DNA of 64,000 nucleotides from Paraurantiacibacter namhicola (GCF_001687545.1 NZ_CP016545.1:2341001-2405000), one strand, 5' to 3'. Shown: positions 27,071-36,263, counted from the first letter of the stretch. A program made the numbers and translations. The notes: generated by a model from the letters alone, not told the origin.

Positions 27071-27978
27071 CACAGCCCCACCACCGAATAGATCTCGCTT
27101 GGCACCACGGTCAGGCGGAAGAACAGGATGATGGCGATGGACAGCACCAGCACGGCCAGCAGCAGGCGCAGGATTTCCGGCTTCGCGACAAGGGCGATCT
27201 TGGTGCCGATCTGCGCCCCGGTGACCGATCCGAACAGCAGCAGCACCGCCAGCACGATATCGACCGCCTTGGTCGTCATGGCATGCGTCATGGTGGTTGC
27301 GATGGTGACGAACAGGATGTTGAACAGGCTGGTGCCGACAACGACATTCGCGCTCATGCCAAGGATGTAGAGCATGGCCGGGATCAGGATGAACCCGCCG
27401 CCCACCCCCATCAGCATGGTCAGGATGCCCACGATCACGCCCAGCAGCAGGGGCGCGAGCGGCGAGATGTAGAGCCCGCTGCGATAGAAGCGCCATTTGA
27501 ACGGCAAATTGGCCACTGCCGGGTGATGCCTGCGCCGTGCGGCGCGGCTGCTGCCCTTCACCTTGCCCATCGCCTGCAGGCTTTCGCGCGCCATCAGGCC
27601 GCCGATGGTGCCGAGCAGCGCGACGTAAAGCACGTTGATGACCGTATCGATCTGGCCGATGGCCTGCAGCGCGCTGAATAGGCCGGCCCCCAGTATCGCC
27701 CCGAATATGCCGCCCACCACCAGCACGGTGCCCATCTGGAAATCGACCCCGCCGCGCTCCTTGTGCGCAAACACACCCGAGACGCTGGCGCCCGTCACCT
27801 GCGTCGCGGCGCTGGCCGCGGCGACGGTCGGCGGGACGCCGTAGAAGATCAGCAGCGGCGTGGTGAGGAACCCCCCGCCCACGCCGAAAATGCCGGACAG
27901 GATGCCGGTGAAGGCTCCCAGCAGGACGATATACAGCCCGTTTACCGCAAGGTTCGCGATGGGGAGGTAGACGTCCAT
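27070..27978 (-). CDS. TauE/SafE-family sulfite or sulfonate exporter
   Basis: 302 residues with about eight hydrophobic segments arranged as two repeats, each with the family GG(G)F motif: GIFGVGGGFLTTPLLIFYGVP near residue 30 and MLMGVGGGFILIPAMLYILG near 190. TauE/SafE proteins move organosulfur or sulfite anions across the inner membrane. A polar loop of about 35 residues rich in Arg, Lys and His (KVKGSSRAARRRHHP) links the halves. It is encoded just before the TIGR02186 protein, an arrangement that recurs in alphaproteobacteria. Confidence 0.9.
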   Translation of the reverse strand: MDVYLPIANLAVNGLYIVLLGAFTGILSGIFGVGGGFLTTPLLIFYGVPPTVAAASAATQVTGASVSGVFAHKERGGVDFQMGTVLVVGGIFGAILGAGLFSALQAIGQIDTVINVLYVALLGTIGGLMARESLQAMGKVKGSSRAARRRHHPAVANLPFKWRFYRSGLYISPLAPLLLGVIVGILTMLMGVGGGFILIPAMLYILGMSANVVVGTSLFNILFVTIATTMTHAMTTKAVDIVLAVLLLFGSVTGAQIGTKIALVAKPEILRLLLAVLVLSIAIILFFRLTVVPSEIYSVVGL

Positions 27979-28081
27979 GCTCCCGCCTAACGCATTGGCG
28001 CGCGGGATTGAAGATGCTTGGCGCGGCGCCGCGCGCTTTGCTGGCGGCCTGTGACCCCGCCGCGTCAGCCGGGCGGTTCGC

Positions 28082-29350
28082 TCAGAAGCCGGCGGAGATG
28101 GTCAGCGCGGGGCCGGAGGAGGGTTCCACGTCGCCCGCAACCCGCAGGCGATAATCCGCGCTTGCCCTGCCCTGCACCGGGCCGATCCGGAACTGAACGC
28201 TGGCGGTGGGCCCGACATCGAGCCGCTCCACGCCGCTTTGCGCCCCGCCCCAGGTGCCCGCACCCACGCGCAGCTTCGCACGGTCGGCCAGGTCGAACAC
28301 CTTGGCCTCCAGGCGCGCCTGTCCGTCCAGGAACGGCGTCGCCTCGCGCCCGCCGACATAACCGCCGGCGGCATAGGCCTCGCCGCGCAGGCCCAGTGGC
28401 AGGTCTGCTGCAGGCAATTGCGTGACGGCGAATGCGGCGGGGCGAAGCTCCGTCCCGGCGGGTCCATCGAACAGGCGGCCCTCGGCGGCGAGAGCCACGG
28501 GCACTCCGGGAACGGGCCGGGCGGACACGCCCAACGCCGCCTCGCGTTCGCGCGCGCCGTCCAGCGCCCAGCTGCCGCGCAAATGGATGGCAGGCTGCCA
28601 GCGGCTGCCGGGGAACGGGCGATAGCGGATGACCGCCCCCGCCTGGCTGCGGCCATAGGACGCGCGGCCGGAGGTGATCGGCGTGGTCGTATCCTGCCGC
28701 CAGAACGCCCATGCATCGACGGACCAGCGCTTTCGGCTGGCCAATTGCGTCCGGGCGATCAGCGGCACATCGGCGGCGCTTGCGCTCGCAAAACCGCCCT
28801 GCCGTGCTGCGGGTTCGGGCGCGCCCAGCAGCGATCCGGGGGCGAGAAAGGCGAGCAGTTCGGGCGGCAGGGTCGATTGCGAGAACGCGGCCGCCAGCAT
28901 CATCGTATGGCCTGCCGCCACGCGCGGCTGCATCGGCTCGCGCGATTGCGGCGTCATCGTTGCCGGATCATGCTTGTGCGGCTGGACAATAGGCATCGTG
29001 GGCGAAGCAGGGACGTCCATCGTCCATCGCTCTGCAGGCGCAAACGCAGTGGCGGTCGGTGCTGTGGAGACCGGCAGTGGCTTCTGTTCGCGCGGAAGCG
29101 GCGGTTCCGTTCCCGCCACCTGCGCAGCAACCTCGGCCGGCTGCGCTGCATGCGGGGCTGTCTCGATTGCCACGTCTGCCGGGCTCGACCGGCTCATATC
29201 GGCAAAGGTCATGGTCGCGGGCATCTCCGCCATGTCCTGCGGAAGTGGGATCCCCTCCCATGTCAGCGCGCGCACGCCAACCCAGCACAGGGTCAGGGTC
29301 GCGAGAACGACCAGCGGCTTCCCGCGGCGTGTCGTGTCCTGCGCGCTCAT
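28082..29350 (-). CDS. Membrane-anchored, beta-barrel-like protein paired with glycosyltransferase
   Basis: 422 residues, no confident family. A single N-terminal transmembrane segment (LVVLATLTLCWVGVRALTW) is followed by a Pro/Ala/Thr-rich spacer to about residue 150 and then 270 residues of alternating polar and hydrophobic beta strands rich in Gly, Tyr, Trp and Arg, ending in Phe (TISAGF), as outer-membrane proteins do. The pattern resembles the C-terminal domain of the phage N4 adsorption protein NfrA. The start overlaps the glycosyltransferase stop (ATGA), so the two products are made together. The outer-membrane or export role is inference. Confidence 0.6.
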   Translation of the reverse strand: MSAQDTTRRGKPLVVLATLTLCWVGVRALTWEGIPLPQDMAEMPATMTFADMSRSSPADVAIETAPHAAQPAEVAAQVAGTEPPLPREQKPLPVSTAPTATAFAPAERWTMDVPASPTMPIVQPHKHDPATMTPQSREPMQPRVAAGHTMMLAAAFSQSTLPPELLAFLAPGSLLGAPEPAARQGGFASASAADVPLIARTQLASRKRWSVDAWAFWRQDTTTPITSGRASYGRSQAGAVIRYRPFPGSRWQPAIHLRGSWALDGAREREAALGVSARPVPGVPVALAAEGRLFDGPAGTELRPAAFAVTQLPAADLPLGLRGEAYAAGGYVGGREATPFLDGQARLEAKVFDLADRAKLRVGAGTWGGAQSGVERLDVGPTASVQFRIGPVQGRASADYRLRVAGDVEPSSGPALTISAGF

Positions 29351-30738
29351 CGCGGCTTCGCCTCCATGGCGGGATGCAGCGGGTGGTGCGTCTTCTCCCA
29401 CAGCGGCGGTCCGCCGCGCAGGGTGCGGGCATAGGCGAATACCGCCCTGCGACCCGCCATGATCGCGATGATATTTGCCACCGGCAGCCGCAGCACGGCG
29501 CGCAGCCCTTCAAACGCGCCATATTCGCGGGCGGTAAAGGCAAAGCGCATCAGCGCGCGCCAGCCGAACATCGCCACATTGATTGCCAGCAGCCACCACA
29601 TGGCCGTGGTCGGCTCCCATCCGGGAGCATAGCCAGCACTGCGCAGGACGCTCGCCAGGCCCGCAACGGCGACCAGCAGGTATGCCAGGAAAAGGACGAG
29701 CGCGACCATGGGCCCGCGCCGGTCGCGCATGCGCATCCAGCTTTCCAGCGGGCCGCGGCCCCAGCCCATCCGGTCCCAGCCCTGCAGGGCAATGCCGTGT
29801 ACCCAGCGCGCCTTCTGCCGCACGGCGTCGGGCAGCGCAGCGGGGAAATAGGCGCGCGTCGCCACCAGTTCGCCGTCGTCACCGCGCAGCCGCAGGAAGC
29901 GCCCCGTCCCGCCCAGATCGCGCACTCGCAGGCCAAGTTCGTAATCTTCCGTCAGGCTGTCCTGGTCGAAAGGTCCGGCTTCGGAGGCCTTGGCCAGCCG
30001 GGCGAGCACACTGCCGGTAAAGGCGCAGCCGACACCGGCGGCGGGTAGCGCAGCGCCAAAGGCATCGCGCACAACCATCGCCTTGGCATGCGCCTCGGCA
30101 AATTCCTCGCAATAATGGCTGCCAATCCAGCGCGAGGCCCTCTGTGGCAGGGGCTGGACCGGGATCTGGACGAAATCCGCCGTCTCCAGCGCGCGGTCGA
30201 TCAGGGCCAGCACCGCCGGGTCCACCATGTCTTCGGCATCATGCAGCAGCACCTGCCGGAAGGTGATCGCATGGCGCGCCTGCTCCGCCTGCATCGCGGC
30301 GTAAAGCCGGTTCAAGCAATCCGCCTTGCTGGTGGGGCCCGCATTATCCAGCACCACAAGGCGCAGGCGCGGATCGCCCGAGGCTTTCTCAAGCGCGGCC
30401 TCCAACGTGGCGGGATCATTGGCATAGACGCCCACGAATAGGCGCAGCTCCGCCTGCGGCCATGCCTTCAGCAGATGCGCGATGGTGGTGCCGATGACCT
30501 GCGCTTCTGACCACGCCGGGATGAACACCGCCGCATGCCCCTTCAGCGCGGCTTTCTCGGCAGAGGCACGGTCCACCGAGCGGGTGCGGGCGGGTCCGCG
30601 CAGCCACAACCACGCCCAGCTGATGTCGATAGCCAGCTCGTCCAGCGCGCCGATGATAAAGAAAATCCCTGCGAACAGCAGCAATTCCCGTTCGGCAAGG
30701 GCAAGCCCCTGCATCACTGCGACCGCCAAGTCCTGCAT
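29347..30738 (-). CDS. NfrB-like family 2 glycosyltransferase, membrane protein
   Basis: 463 residues. An N-terminal hydrophobic segment, a GT2 catalytic domain and three or four C-terminal transmembrane segments are visible. Catalytic motifs: the DAED region in LLHDAEDMVD (nucleotide-sugar binding), the acidic LTEDYELGLRVRDLG, and QKARWVHG, a QxxRW motif of processive beta-glycosyltransferases. The closest known look is NfrB of E. coli, which makes an exopolysaccharide used as phage N4 receptor. It is the first gene of a two-gene unit with the barrel-like protein downstream. Confidence 0.88.
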   Translation of the reverse strand: MQDLAVAVMQGLALAERELLLFAGIFFIIGALDELAIDISWAWLWLRGPARTRSVDRASAEKAALKGHAAVFIPAWSEAQVIGTTIAHLLKAWPQAELRLFVGVYANDPATLEAALEKASGDPRLRLVVLDNAGPTSKADCLNRLYAAMQAEQARHAITFRQVLLHDAEDMVDPAVLALIDRALETADFVQIPVQPLPQRASRWIGSHYCEEFAEAHAKAMVVRDAFGAALPAAGVGCAFTGSVLARLAKASEAGPFDQDSLTEDYELGLRVRDLGGTGRFLRLRGDDGELVATRAYFPAALPDAVRQKARWVHGIALQGWDRMGWGRGPLESWMRMRDRRGPMVALVLFLAYLLVAVAGLASVLRSAGYAPGWEPTTAMWWLLAINVAMFGWRALMRFAFTAREYGAFEGLRAVLRLPVANIIAIMAGRRAVFAYARTLRGGPPLWEKTHHPLHPAMEAKPR

Positions 30739-30847
30739 GCGCCCCCTCGAAATTTCCCTTAAGCGAAGCTACCGAGTCTCGGGAAAAAGGCAACGCTGCT
30801 TCACTGGCGGGTTGAAACCGGCGGCGATTTCCTAAATGGAGCGGCGC

Positions 30848-32056
30848 ATGGCCCAGACCAGTTTCTTTCGCGCCGCCGTGCGCCCGTTCCGGGCGTTGTT
30901 TGTCAGCGATGCTTTTGCCGGCATCCTGCTGATCGTTGTCGCCGCGGCGGCGATGATTGTCGCCAATTCCGCGCTCAGCCACGAATATCACGCGCTGTTC
31001 CACGGCAAGCTGCCCTGGACGCCGATCCCCAAGCTCGACACGCTGCACCTGTGGATCAACGACGGGTTGATGGCGATCTTCTTCTTCGTCGTCGGGCTGG
31101 AAGTGAAGCGCGAGCTGATTTCCGGCAACCTTGCCGACCCGGCCGCGCGGCGCCTGCCGATCCTTGCCGCAGCCGCAGGCATGGCCGTGCCCGCCGCCGT
31201 GTTCCTGGCGATCGTGTCGGGTGAGACCGAGCTGACATCCGGCTGGGCCATCCCAGCTGCCACCGATATCGCCTTTGCCATGGGCGTGGTCGGCCTGCTG
31301 GGCACGCGCGTCCCCTCGCCGCTGCGCCTGTTCCTGCTGACGGTTGCCATCGTGGACGATATCGGCGCGGTCGCCATTATCGCCCTGGCCTATACTCCCA
31401 ACATCAAGCTGTTCTGGCTCGTGGCATCGCTGGCGGTGCTGGGTGTGCTGATCGGCATGAACAAGTTCAGGGTCAGCCGCACGCTGCCCTTCATTGCCGT
31501 CTCACTGGTGCTGTGGATCTGCGTCCTGTTCTCGGGCGTGCATGCCACCATCGCCGGGGTAGCCGCGGCCCTGACTATCCCGATGAAGCGGCGCGACGGA
31601 CGATCGATGCTGGAGAATGTGGAGCATGCGCTGGTGGGCTGGAACGCCTATCTGGTGGTGCCCGTCTTCGGCTTCGCCAATGCCGGGGTGGACGTGCGCG
31701 AGCTGGGGCTGAAGGCGCTGCTCGATCCATTGCCGCTGGCAGTCGCCGCAGGCCTCGTCATCGGCAAGCAGGTGGGCATCTTCACCTCCGTCGTGATCGC
31801 GGACAAGGTGGGCTTCGCAAAAAAGCCGCCGGGCTGCAGCTGGATGGAAATGTGGGGCGTCACGATCCTGTGCGGTATCGGCTTCACCATGTCGCTGTTC
31901 ATCAGCGGCTTGGCCTTCCCGCGCTACCCGCTGCTGGTGGAAGAAGCGAAGATCGGCATCCTGCTCGGCTCGCTCATCAGCGCGGTCATGGGCTATGTCG
32001 TGCTGCGCCTGACCACCACGCACCCGGAAGACACGCGGATCGATTCGGCGGGCTGA
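30848..32056 (+). CDS. nhaA: Na+/H+ antiporter NhaA
   Basis: 402 residues with 11-12 hydrophobic segments. It exchanges sodium for protons across the inner membrane to keep pH and salt balance. The paired aspartates of the ion site are in VAIVDDIGAVAIIALAYT, and FFFVVGLEVKREL, ATDIAFAMGV and CGIGFTMSLFI are family blocks. ATG 30848 has a GGAG site 6 bases upstream, so it is preferred to ATG 30836, which lies on that site. Converges with gloA. Confidence 0.95.
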   Translation: MAQTSFFRAAVRPFRALFVSDAFAGILLIVVAAAAMIVANSALSHEYHALFHGKLPWTPIPKLDTLHLWINDGLMAIFFFVVGLEVKRELISGNLADPAARRLPILAAAAGMAVPAAVFLAIVSGETELTSGWAIPAATDIAFAMGVVGLLGTRVPSPLRLFLLTVAIVDDIGAVAIIALAYTPNIKLFWLVASLAVLGVLIGMNKFRVSRTLPFIAVSLVLWICVLFSGVHATIAGVAAALTIPMKRRDGRSMLENVEHALVGWNAYLVVPVFGFANAGVDVRELGLKALLDPLPLAVAAGLVIGKQVGIFTSVVIADKVGFAKKPPGCSWMEMWGVTILCGIGFTMSLFISGLAFPRYPLLVEEAKIGILLGSLISAVMGYVVLRLTTTHPEDTRIDSAG

Positions 32057-32072
32057 TCCGCCGCGCGTCAGA

Positions 32073-32510
32073 TCACCAGCTGCCGGTATTTTCCATGCTG
32101 GCCCACGGTTCGCGCGGTTCCAGATAACCGTCCTGCAGCAATTCGATGGAAATGCCGTCCGGCGCCTTCACGAATGCCATGTGCCCGTCACGCGGGGGGC
32201 GGTTGATGGTCACGCCCGCGTCCATCAAGCGCTGGCAAGTCTCGTAAATATCATCCACGCGGTAAGCCAGGTGGCCGAAATTGCGACCGCCGGCATATTC
32301 TTCCGGCGCGCTGCCGTCTTCCGGCGGCCAGTTATAAGTCAGCTCCACCTCGGCAACGTCCTCCTGGCCCGGCGCGGCCAGGAAGATCAGCGTGAAGCGC
32401 CCCTGCTCGCTGTCCTTGCGGCGGACTTCCTGCAGACCGATCAGCTCGAAGAAGCGGACGGTCGCCTCCGGATCGGCGGTGCGGATCATGGTGTGCAGGT
32501 AACGGGTCAT
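32073..32510 (-). CDS. gloA: Lactoylglutathione lyase (glyoxalase I)
   Basis: 145 residues of the vicinal-oxygen-chelate fold. It isomerises the methylglyoxal-glutathione adduct. Metal ligands can be placed: His6 (MTRYLHTMIRT), Glu near 57 in AEVELTYNW, His in NFGHLAYRVDD and Glu in ISIELLQDG. Two VOC repeats give the expected length. Start ATG 32510 removes an unsupported N-terminal extension. It converges with nhaA across 16 bases. Confidence 0.95.
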   Translation of the reverse strand: MTRYLHTMIRTADPEATVRFFELIGLQEVRRKDSEQGRFTLIFLAAPGQEDVAEVELTYNWPPEDGSAPEEYAGGRNFGHLAYRVDDIYETCQRLMDAGVTINRPPRDGHMAFVKAPDGISIELLQDGYLEPREPWASMENTGSW

Positions 32511-32570
32511 GGCGCGCTGTGTCCTTCGCAAGCTTGTGCCCCTGCATGACTGCCAAACACGGCAGCAATG

Positions 32571-32604
32571 AAAAGGCCCGCCTCCCCATTCGGGACGCGG
32601 GCCT
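32571..32604 (-). terminator. Rho-independent terminator of the TorF-type porin gene
   Basis: An 8-bp stem AGGCCCGC/GCGGGCCT (32604-32597 and 32581-32574 read on the minus strand) is followed by TTTTC. It lies about 25 bases past the stop of the porin-like gene and upstream of gloA. Confidence 0.85.
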
Positions 32605-32629
32605 CTTCGTCAATCGGGTTCGCGGCGGA

Positions 32630-33364
32630 TCAGAAGCTGACACCCACCGTGGCAACGACGGTGTCGTCGGTGAAGCCGTCGACGGACGTGCCTTCGACGC
32701 CGACATAGGCCACGCCGACTTCCAGCGAGCCGAGCAGCGTTGCCGAAACGCCCAGCGACCAGTCGAGGCCGCTATCGTCCAGGCCGCCGGCGAGGAAGTC
32801 CGGTGCCAGGGCACCATCGGTATAGCCGAGGTGGGCGTTGAAGGTCAGCGGCGTGGTGGGCACGCCAACGGACAGGTCGCTGTACAGGTAGAGGTTATCG
32901 TCATTGCCCAGCGCATCCTGGTCCCAGGCATAGGCCGCGCCGACGGTCAGCTCAGCCGGGCCGATGGAGGGCGAGACGGAGGCGTAGACTTCGCCGTAAT
33001 CGGCCGGACCGAAATCATTGGTCGGGAAGAGATAGGCAATGGCGCCGACATTGACGGAGATGCCGGGCGAGACTTCGCCGGACCAACCGCCATAGACGTC
33101 CAGCTCCATTTCGCCGAACAGCGGGCCGCCATCGATGCTGGAGCCCCAGGTGCCGACATAGAAGCCCGAACCGGTCTCCACGTCGATGCCGCCCTGGATG
33201 GCCGGATCCCCGCCCGACAGCGAGACGCCGCGGAAGCGGTAGTCAGAAACGATGGAAGCATTGCCGGAAATGGTGACACCATCCTGCGCAGCAGCAGGAG
33301 CGGCCACGAAAACGGAACCGGCGAGAAGTGTTGCAGCGAAAGCGCTGCGGATGGACGTAAGCAT
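32630..33364 (-). CDS. TorF-family putative porin (Gcw_chp)
   Basis: 244 residues. A signal peptide (FAATLLAGSVFVAAPAAAQ, cleavage after AQ) leads into NASIVSDYRFRGVSLSGGDPAIQGGIDVE, the opening of the TorF/Gcw_chp outer-membrane family, and the chain ends with a terminal Phe (VVATVGVSF), as barrel proteins do. The family is thought to form outer-membrane channels of unknown substrate. ATG 33364 has a GAGG site 9 bases upstream; TTG 33370 is less likely. It has its own terminator and stands alone. Confidence 0.9.
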   Translation of the reverse strand: MLTSIRSAFAATLLAGSVFVAAPAAAQDGVTISGNASIVSDYRFRGVSLSGGDPAIQGGIDVETGSGFYVGTWGSSIDGGPLFGEMELDVYGGWSGEVSPGISVNVGAIAYLFPTNDFGPADYGEVYASVSPSIGPAELTVGAAYAWDQDALGNDDNLYLYSDLSVGVPTTPLTFNAHLGYTDGALAPDFLAGGLDDSGLDWSLGVSATLLGSLEVGVAYVGVEGTSVDGFTDDTVVATVGVSF

Positions 33365-33606
33365 GGGCAATTCCTCGATTGCTGTGGTTGAACCTTGCTA
33401 CATCCCACCTGCGTTCCCGCATCGGGCTCCCTCATTTTCGGGTCGCACTTCCAGCAGGAATGAGAAGGATGATGCAGAGTCATGCTGCACTGCACAAGGA
33501 AAATTGCGCGAAACCTTCCTAGCCCTTGCCAAAGTGTTGCTTTTGCGCACCAGCCCAATGCCTCGCTGCGCTTGCATTTCGCGCCCGGCGCTCCAAGTGT
33601 TCCGGC

Positions 33607-34413
33607 ATGTTCGAAGCATTGCGCAACAGGATGGCCGGCAAGAAGTCGAAGCCGCCCGCGGCTGCCGTCCCGGCGGGCCAGCGCATTTATGCCGTGGGCG
33701 ATATCCACGGGCGGCTGGACCTGTTCGAGGCGATGATCGCGGCGATCGACGCCGACGATGCCGCGCGCAAATCCGCCAATACCACCATCGTGCTGCTGGG
33801 CGACCTGATCGACCGCGGGCCGGACAGCGCCGGCGTGGTGAAGCGCGCCCGCAAGCTGCAGAAGGCGCGCGCCGTGCGCATCCTGGCCGGCAATCACGAG
33901 GATATGTTCCTGCGTAGTTTCGACGAGCGCGACGTGCTGCGCCATTTCATCCGCCATGGCGGCAAGGAAACGCTGCTGAGCTATGGCGTGCCGAAGAAGG
34001 CCTATAACAACAGCTCGCTGGAAGAATTGCAGAAGCTGATGAACGAGCATGTGCCCGAGAAAGACCGCGTGTTCGTGGAAGGCTTCGAGGATGCGGTGCT
34101 GGTGGGCGATTACCTGTTCGTCCATGCGGGCATCCGCCCCGGCGTGGCGCTGGACGAGCAGACGCGGCAGGACATGCGCTGGATCCGCGAGCCCTTCCTG
34201 GGCCACAAGAAACCGCATGGCCCCGTGGTGGTCCACGGCCATACGATCAGCGACGAGCCGGAAGATCGCGGCAACCGCATTGGCCTCGATACCGGCGCAT
34301 TCCGATCCGGCCGGCTGACGGCCATCGTGCTGGAAGGGACTTCCCGCGAATATCTCGAAGCGCGCCAGACCAAGAAGGGCAAGATCAAGGCGGGCCTGCG
34401 CGAGTTGGCGTAA
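33607..34413 (+). CDS. Metallophosphoesterase (Ser/Thr-phosphatase type)
   Basis: 268 residues. PPP-family motifs in order: GDIHGR near residue 31, GDLIDRGP near 68, GNHEDM near 96, HAGIRPG and HGHTI. The two-metal site is complete. Relatives are bacterial diadenosine tetraphosphatases or protein phosphatases of the PrpA type; the substrate is not certain. ATG 33607 starts MFEALRNRM; the frame extends upstream without a ribosome site. Its stop is 6 bases from the 3' end of the convergent RNase P RNA. Confidence 0.9.
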   Translation: MFEALRNRMAGKKSKPPAAAVPAGQRIYAVGDIHGRLDLFEAMIAAIDADDAARKSANTTIVLLGDLIDRGPDSAGVVKRARKLQKARAVRILAGNHEDMFLRSFDERDVLRHFIRHGGKETLLSYGVPKKAYNNSSLEELQKLMNEHVPEKDRVFVEGFEDAVLVGDYLFVHAGIRPGVALDEQTRQDMRWIREPFLGHKKPHGPVVVHGHTISDEPEDRGNRIGLDTGAFRSGRLTAIVLEGTSREYLEARQTKKGKIKAGLRELA

Positions 34414-34418
34414 AAGGA

Positions 34419-34822
34419 GCGTCGGGGAGCCTGTAAGCCGGGTTCTGTGTCCACGGACGGTATCCGAAACCGGACCGTATCCGCGGCGGCAACCATTCAT
34501 CTGGGCGACGGATTGCTCCGCCGCTCAAGCAGCCAACCCGGGCCTCTCGGGACGAAACATCCCTGCCAGCAAGCTGGCGCGAGGCCCCTATTTGGCCTTG
34601 CTCCGGGTGGGGTTTACCATGCGGGCCCCGTTACCGGCGCCCCGGTGCGCTCTTACCGCACCCTTTCAGCCTTACCTCTCAAGAGAGGCGGTCTACTCTC
34701 TGTTGCACTTTCCCTCGCACCGGGCGGACCCGTTGCGGGCGGGCGTTACCCGCCACCCTTGTTTCGTGGAGCCCGGACTTTCCTCGCGCCCGAAGGCACG
34801 CGGCTGCCCGGCTCCCCGACGC
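34419..34822 (-). ncRNA. rnpB: RNase P RNA
   Basis: Read on the minus strand the region carries the class A RNase P landmarks: the CR-I block GAGGAAAGTCCGGGCTCC (near 34788-34770), AGGGTGCGGTAAGAGCGCACC in the middle (near 34665-34645), and the 3' end ACAGAACCCGGCTTACAGGC (34452-34430). The P1 helix is defined by GCGTCGGGGAGC (34822-34811) pairing with GCTCCCCGACGC (34430-34419). This RNA is the catalytic part of RNase P, which makes tRNA 5' ends. It lies tightly between two genes. Confidence 0.97.
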
Positions 34823-34828
34823 GAGGGC

Positions 34829-35536
34829 TTACCTAGTCAATCCGCGGTCGCGGTCCAAGAGCAATCGATAGAGGATTGCGCGGACCTGCCCGTCCACCTG
34901 CCCGTCGATCCGCTCCGGCCGCCAGCGGCGCTGGAAGGCTTCCACCGCCTTGTGCCCGTCCGAAATGTCGTAACCGAAGCGTTCCAGCGCGAGGTAGAAG
35001 CTGGCATCGTTGTCGAACGGATCGCCCAGTTCCAGCTTCTCCGGCCGCGCCAGGCACAGGCCGTATTCCGCCAGCCGGTCCCACGGGAACAGCTCGCCCG
35101 GGTCGATCTTACGCTGCGGGGCGATATCGGAATGGCCGACCACATTCGCCCGCGCGATGTCATACTGCTTCACGATGCGGGCGAGCAGCGGGACGAGCGC
35201 ATCAATCTGCGCATCGCGAAACTCGCGGTAGCCAAGCCCGTGGCCGGGATGGTCCAGCTCTATGCCTATGCTGGCGGAATTCACGTCCTTGTGGCCGCGC
35301 CAGTAGGATACGCCCGCATGCCAGGCCCGCTCCGCCTCAGGAACCAGCCGCACGACCTCGCCGGCTTCGGAAATGCAGTAATGCGCGCTGACCTGCGCTT
35401 CGGGGTCGCACATCCGGGTGATGGCCGCATCGGCGCTTTCCATCTCCGTGTAATGGATCACCACCATGGAAATGGGCAGCTTGCGCTCGTTGCGATTGGG
35501 CGAAAGCTGTTCGCGGTGGACCAGCTCGTCGCTCAT
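34829..35536 (-). CDS. N-acetylmuramoyl-L-alanine amidase, AmpD-like
   Basis: 235 residues, Amidase_2 fold. It splits the amide bond between N-acetylmuramic acid and the peptide of cell-wall fragments. Zinc ligands: His in MVVIHYTEM, His in VVGHSDIAPQRKIDPGELFPW with the following Asp, and the AHYCISEAGEVVRLVPE strand. No signal peptide is seen, so it is likely cytosolic and used in cell-wall recycling. It follows chpT by one base. Confidence 0.9.
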   Translation of the reverse strand: MSDELVHREQLSPNRNERKLPISMVVIHYTEMESADAAITRMCDPEAQVSAHYCISEAGEVVRLVPEAERAWHAGVSYWRGHKDVNSASIGIELDHPGHGLGYREFRDAQIDALVPLLARIVKQYDIARANVVGHSDIAPQRKIDPGELFPWDRLAEYGLCLARPEKLELGDPFDNDASFYLALERFGYDISDGHKAVEAFQRRWRPERIDGQVDGQVRAILYRLLLDRDRGLTR

Positions 35537-35537
35537 A

Positions 35538-36191
35538 TCAGCCGATCATCCCTTCGGCCTGCGGCAGGACAGCGCCCATCACCAGCGCCTCTTCCGTCAG
35601 GGCATATTGCACGCCGCCGCCCGCTTCCGTGGCGATCAGGCGGATCATGTGGGCGGGCGCAGTGCGGCCCGAAAGCTCGTCTTCCGGCAGGCTGCCATCC
35701 AGCGCCTGGCCGATGCCGCTGTCGAAGGCGATGCGCGGGCCGGAGGCACGGATGGCGATTTCCGTCGCGCCGTCATGGTCTTCCGCGCCGATGGCCAGCT
35801 GCCCGCCGCGCGGCAGGGCATCCAGCCCGATGGCGGACAGGTTCAGCAGGACCTTGGTGGCCGGCTTGGTCAGGTGCGACGGGCCGACGGACCAGTCCAG
35901 CTCTACCTTGCTATCCGCGCCGAGCAGGCCCTCGACCAGCGCCTTAGGCTCGCTGGCATCCACCGTGCTGCCAAAGCCGCCCGCCGCGCCGAAGGCCAGG
36001 CGGAAGAACTTCAGTTTGTCCGCGCTGATCTTCGCGCTCTGGTCCAGCAGCTCCATGCAGCGGGCGCGCATTTCCGGATTATGCTCATCCGCCAGCAGCT
36101 CCAGCCCGTTCGACAGCGCACCGATGGGGCTGAGCAGATCGTGGCACAGGCGCGAGCAGATCAGGGCGGCAAGGTCTGTGGAGGAAGTCAT
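35538..36191 (-). CDS. chpT: Histidine phosphotransferase ChpT
   Basis: 217 residues. The N-terminal dimerisation and phosphorylated-His motif ALICSRLCHDLLSPIGALSNGLELL (His near residue 17) is the ChpT signature, followed by a degenerate GHKL-like domain without ATP-binding N/G boxes. In Caulobacter ChpT moves phosphate from CckA to CtrA and CpdR, controlling the cell cycle. The kinase and CtrA genes are not in this window. It begins a small unit with the AmpD-like amidase. Confidence 0.92.
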   Translation of the reverse strand: MTSSTDLAALICSRLCHDLLSPIGALSNGLELLADEHNPEMRARCMELLDQSAKISADKLKFFRLAFGAAGGFGSTVDASEPKALVEGLLGADSKVELDWSVGPSHLTKPATKVLLNLSAIGLDALPRGGQLAIGAEDHDGATEIAIRASGPRIAFDSGIGQALDGSLPEDELSGRTAPAHMIRLIATEAGGGVQYALTEEALVMGAVLPQAEGMIG

Positions 36192-36263
36192 TCAGGAAAA
36201 AGCCAGTCTGTTTGAACGCGCAACAGGCGCGGATGCCGTGATGTCATAGGGTTAGCACGCCTC

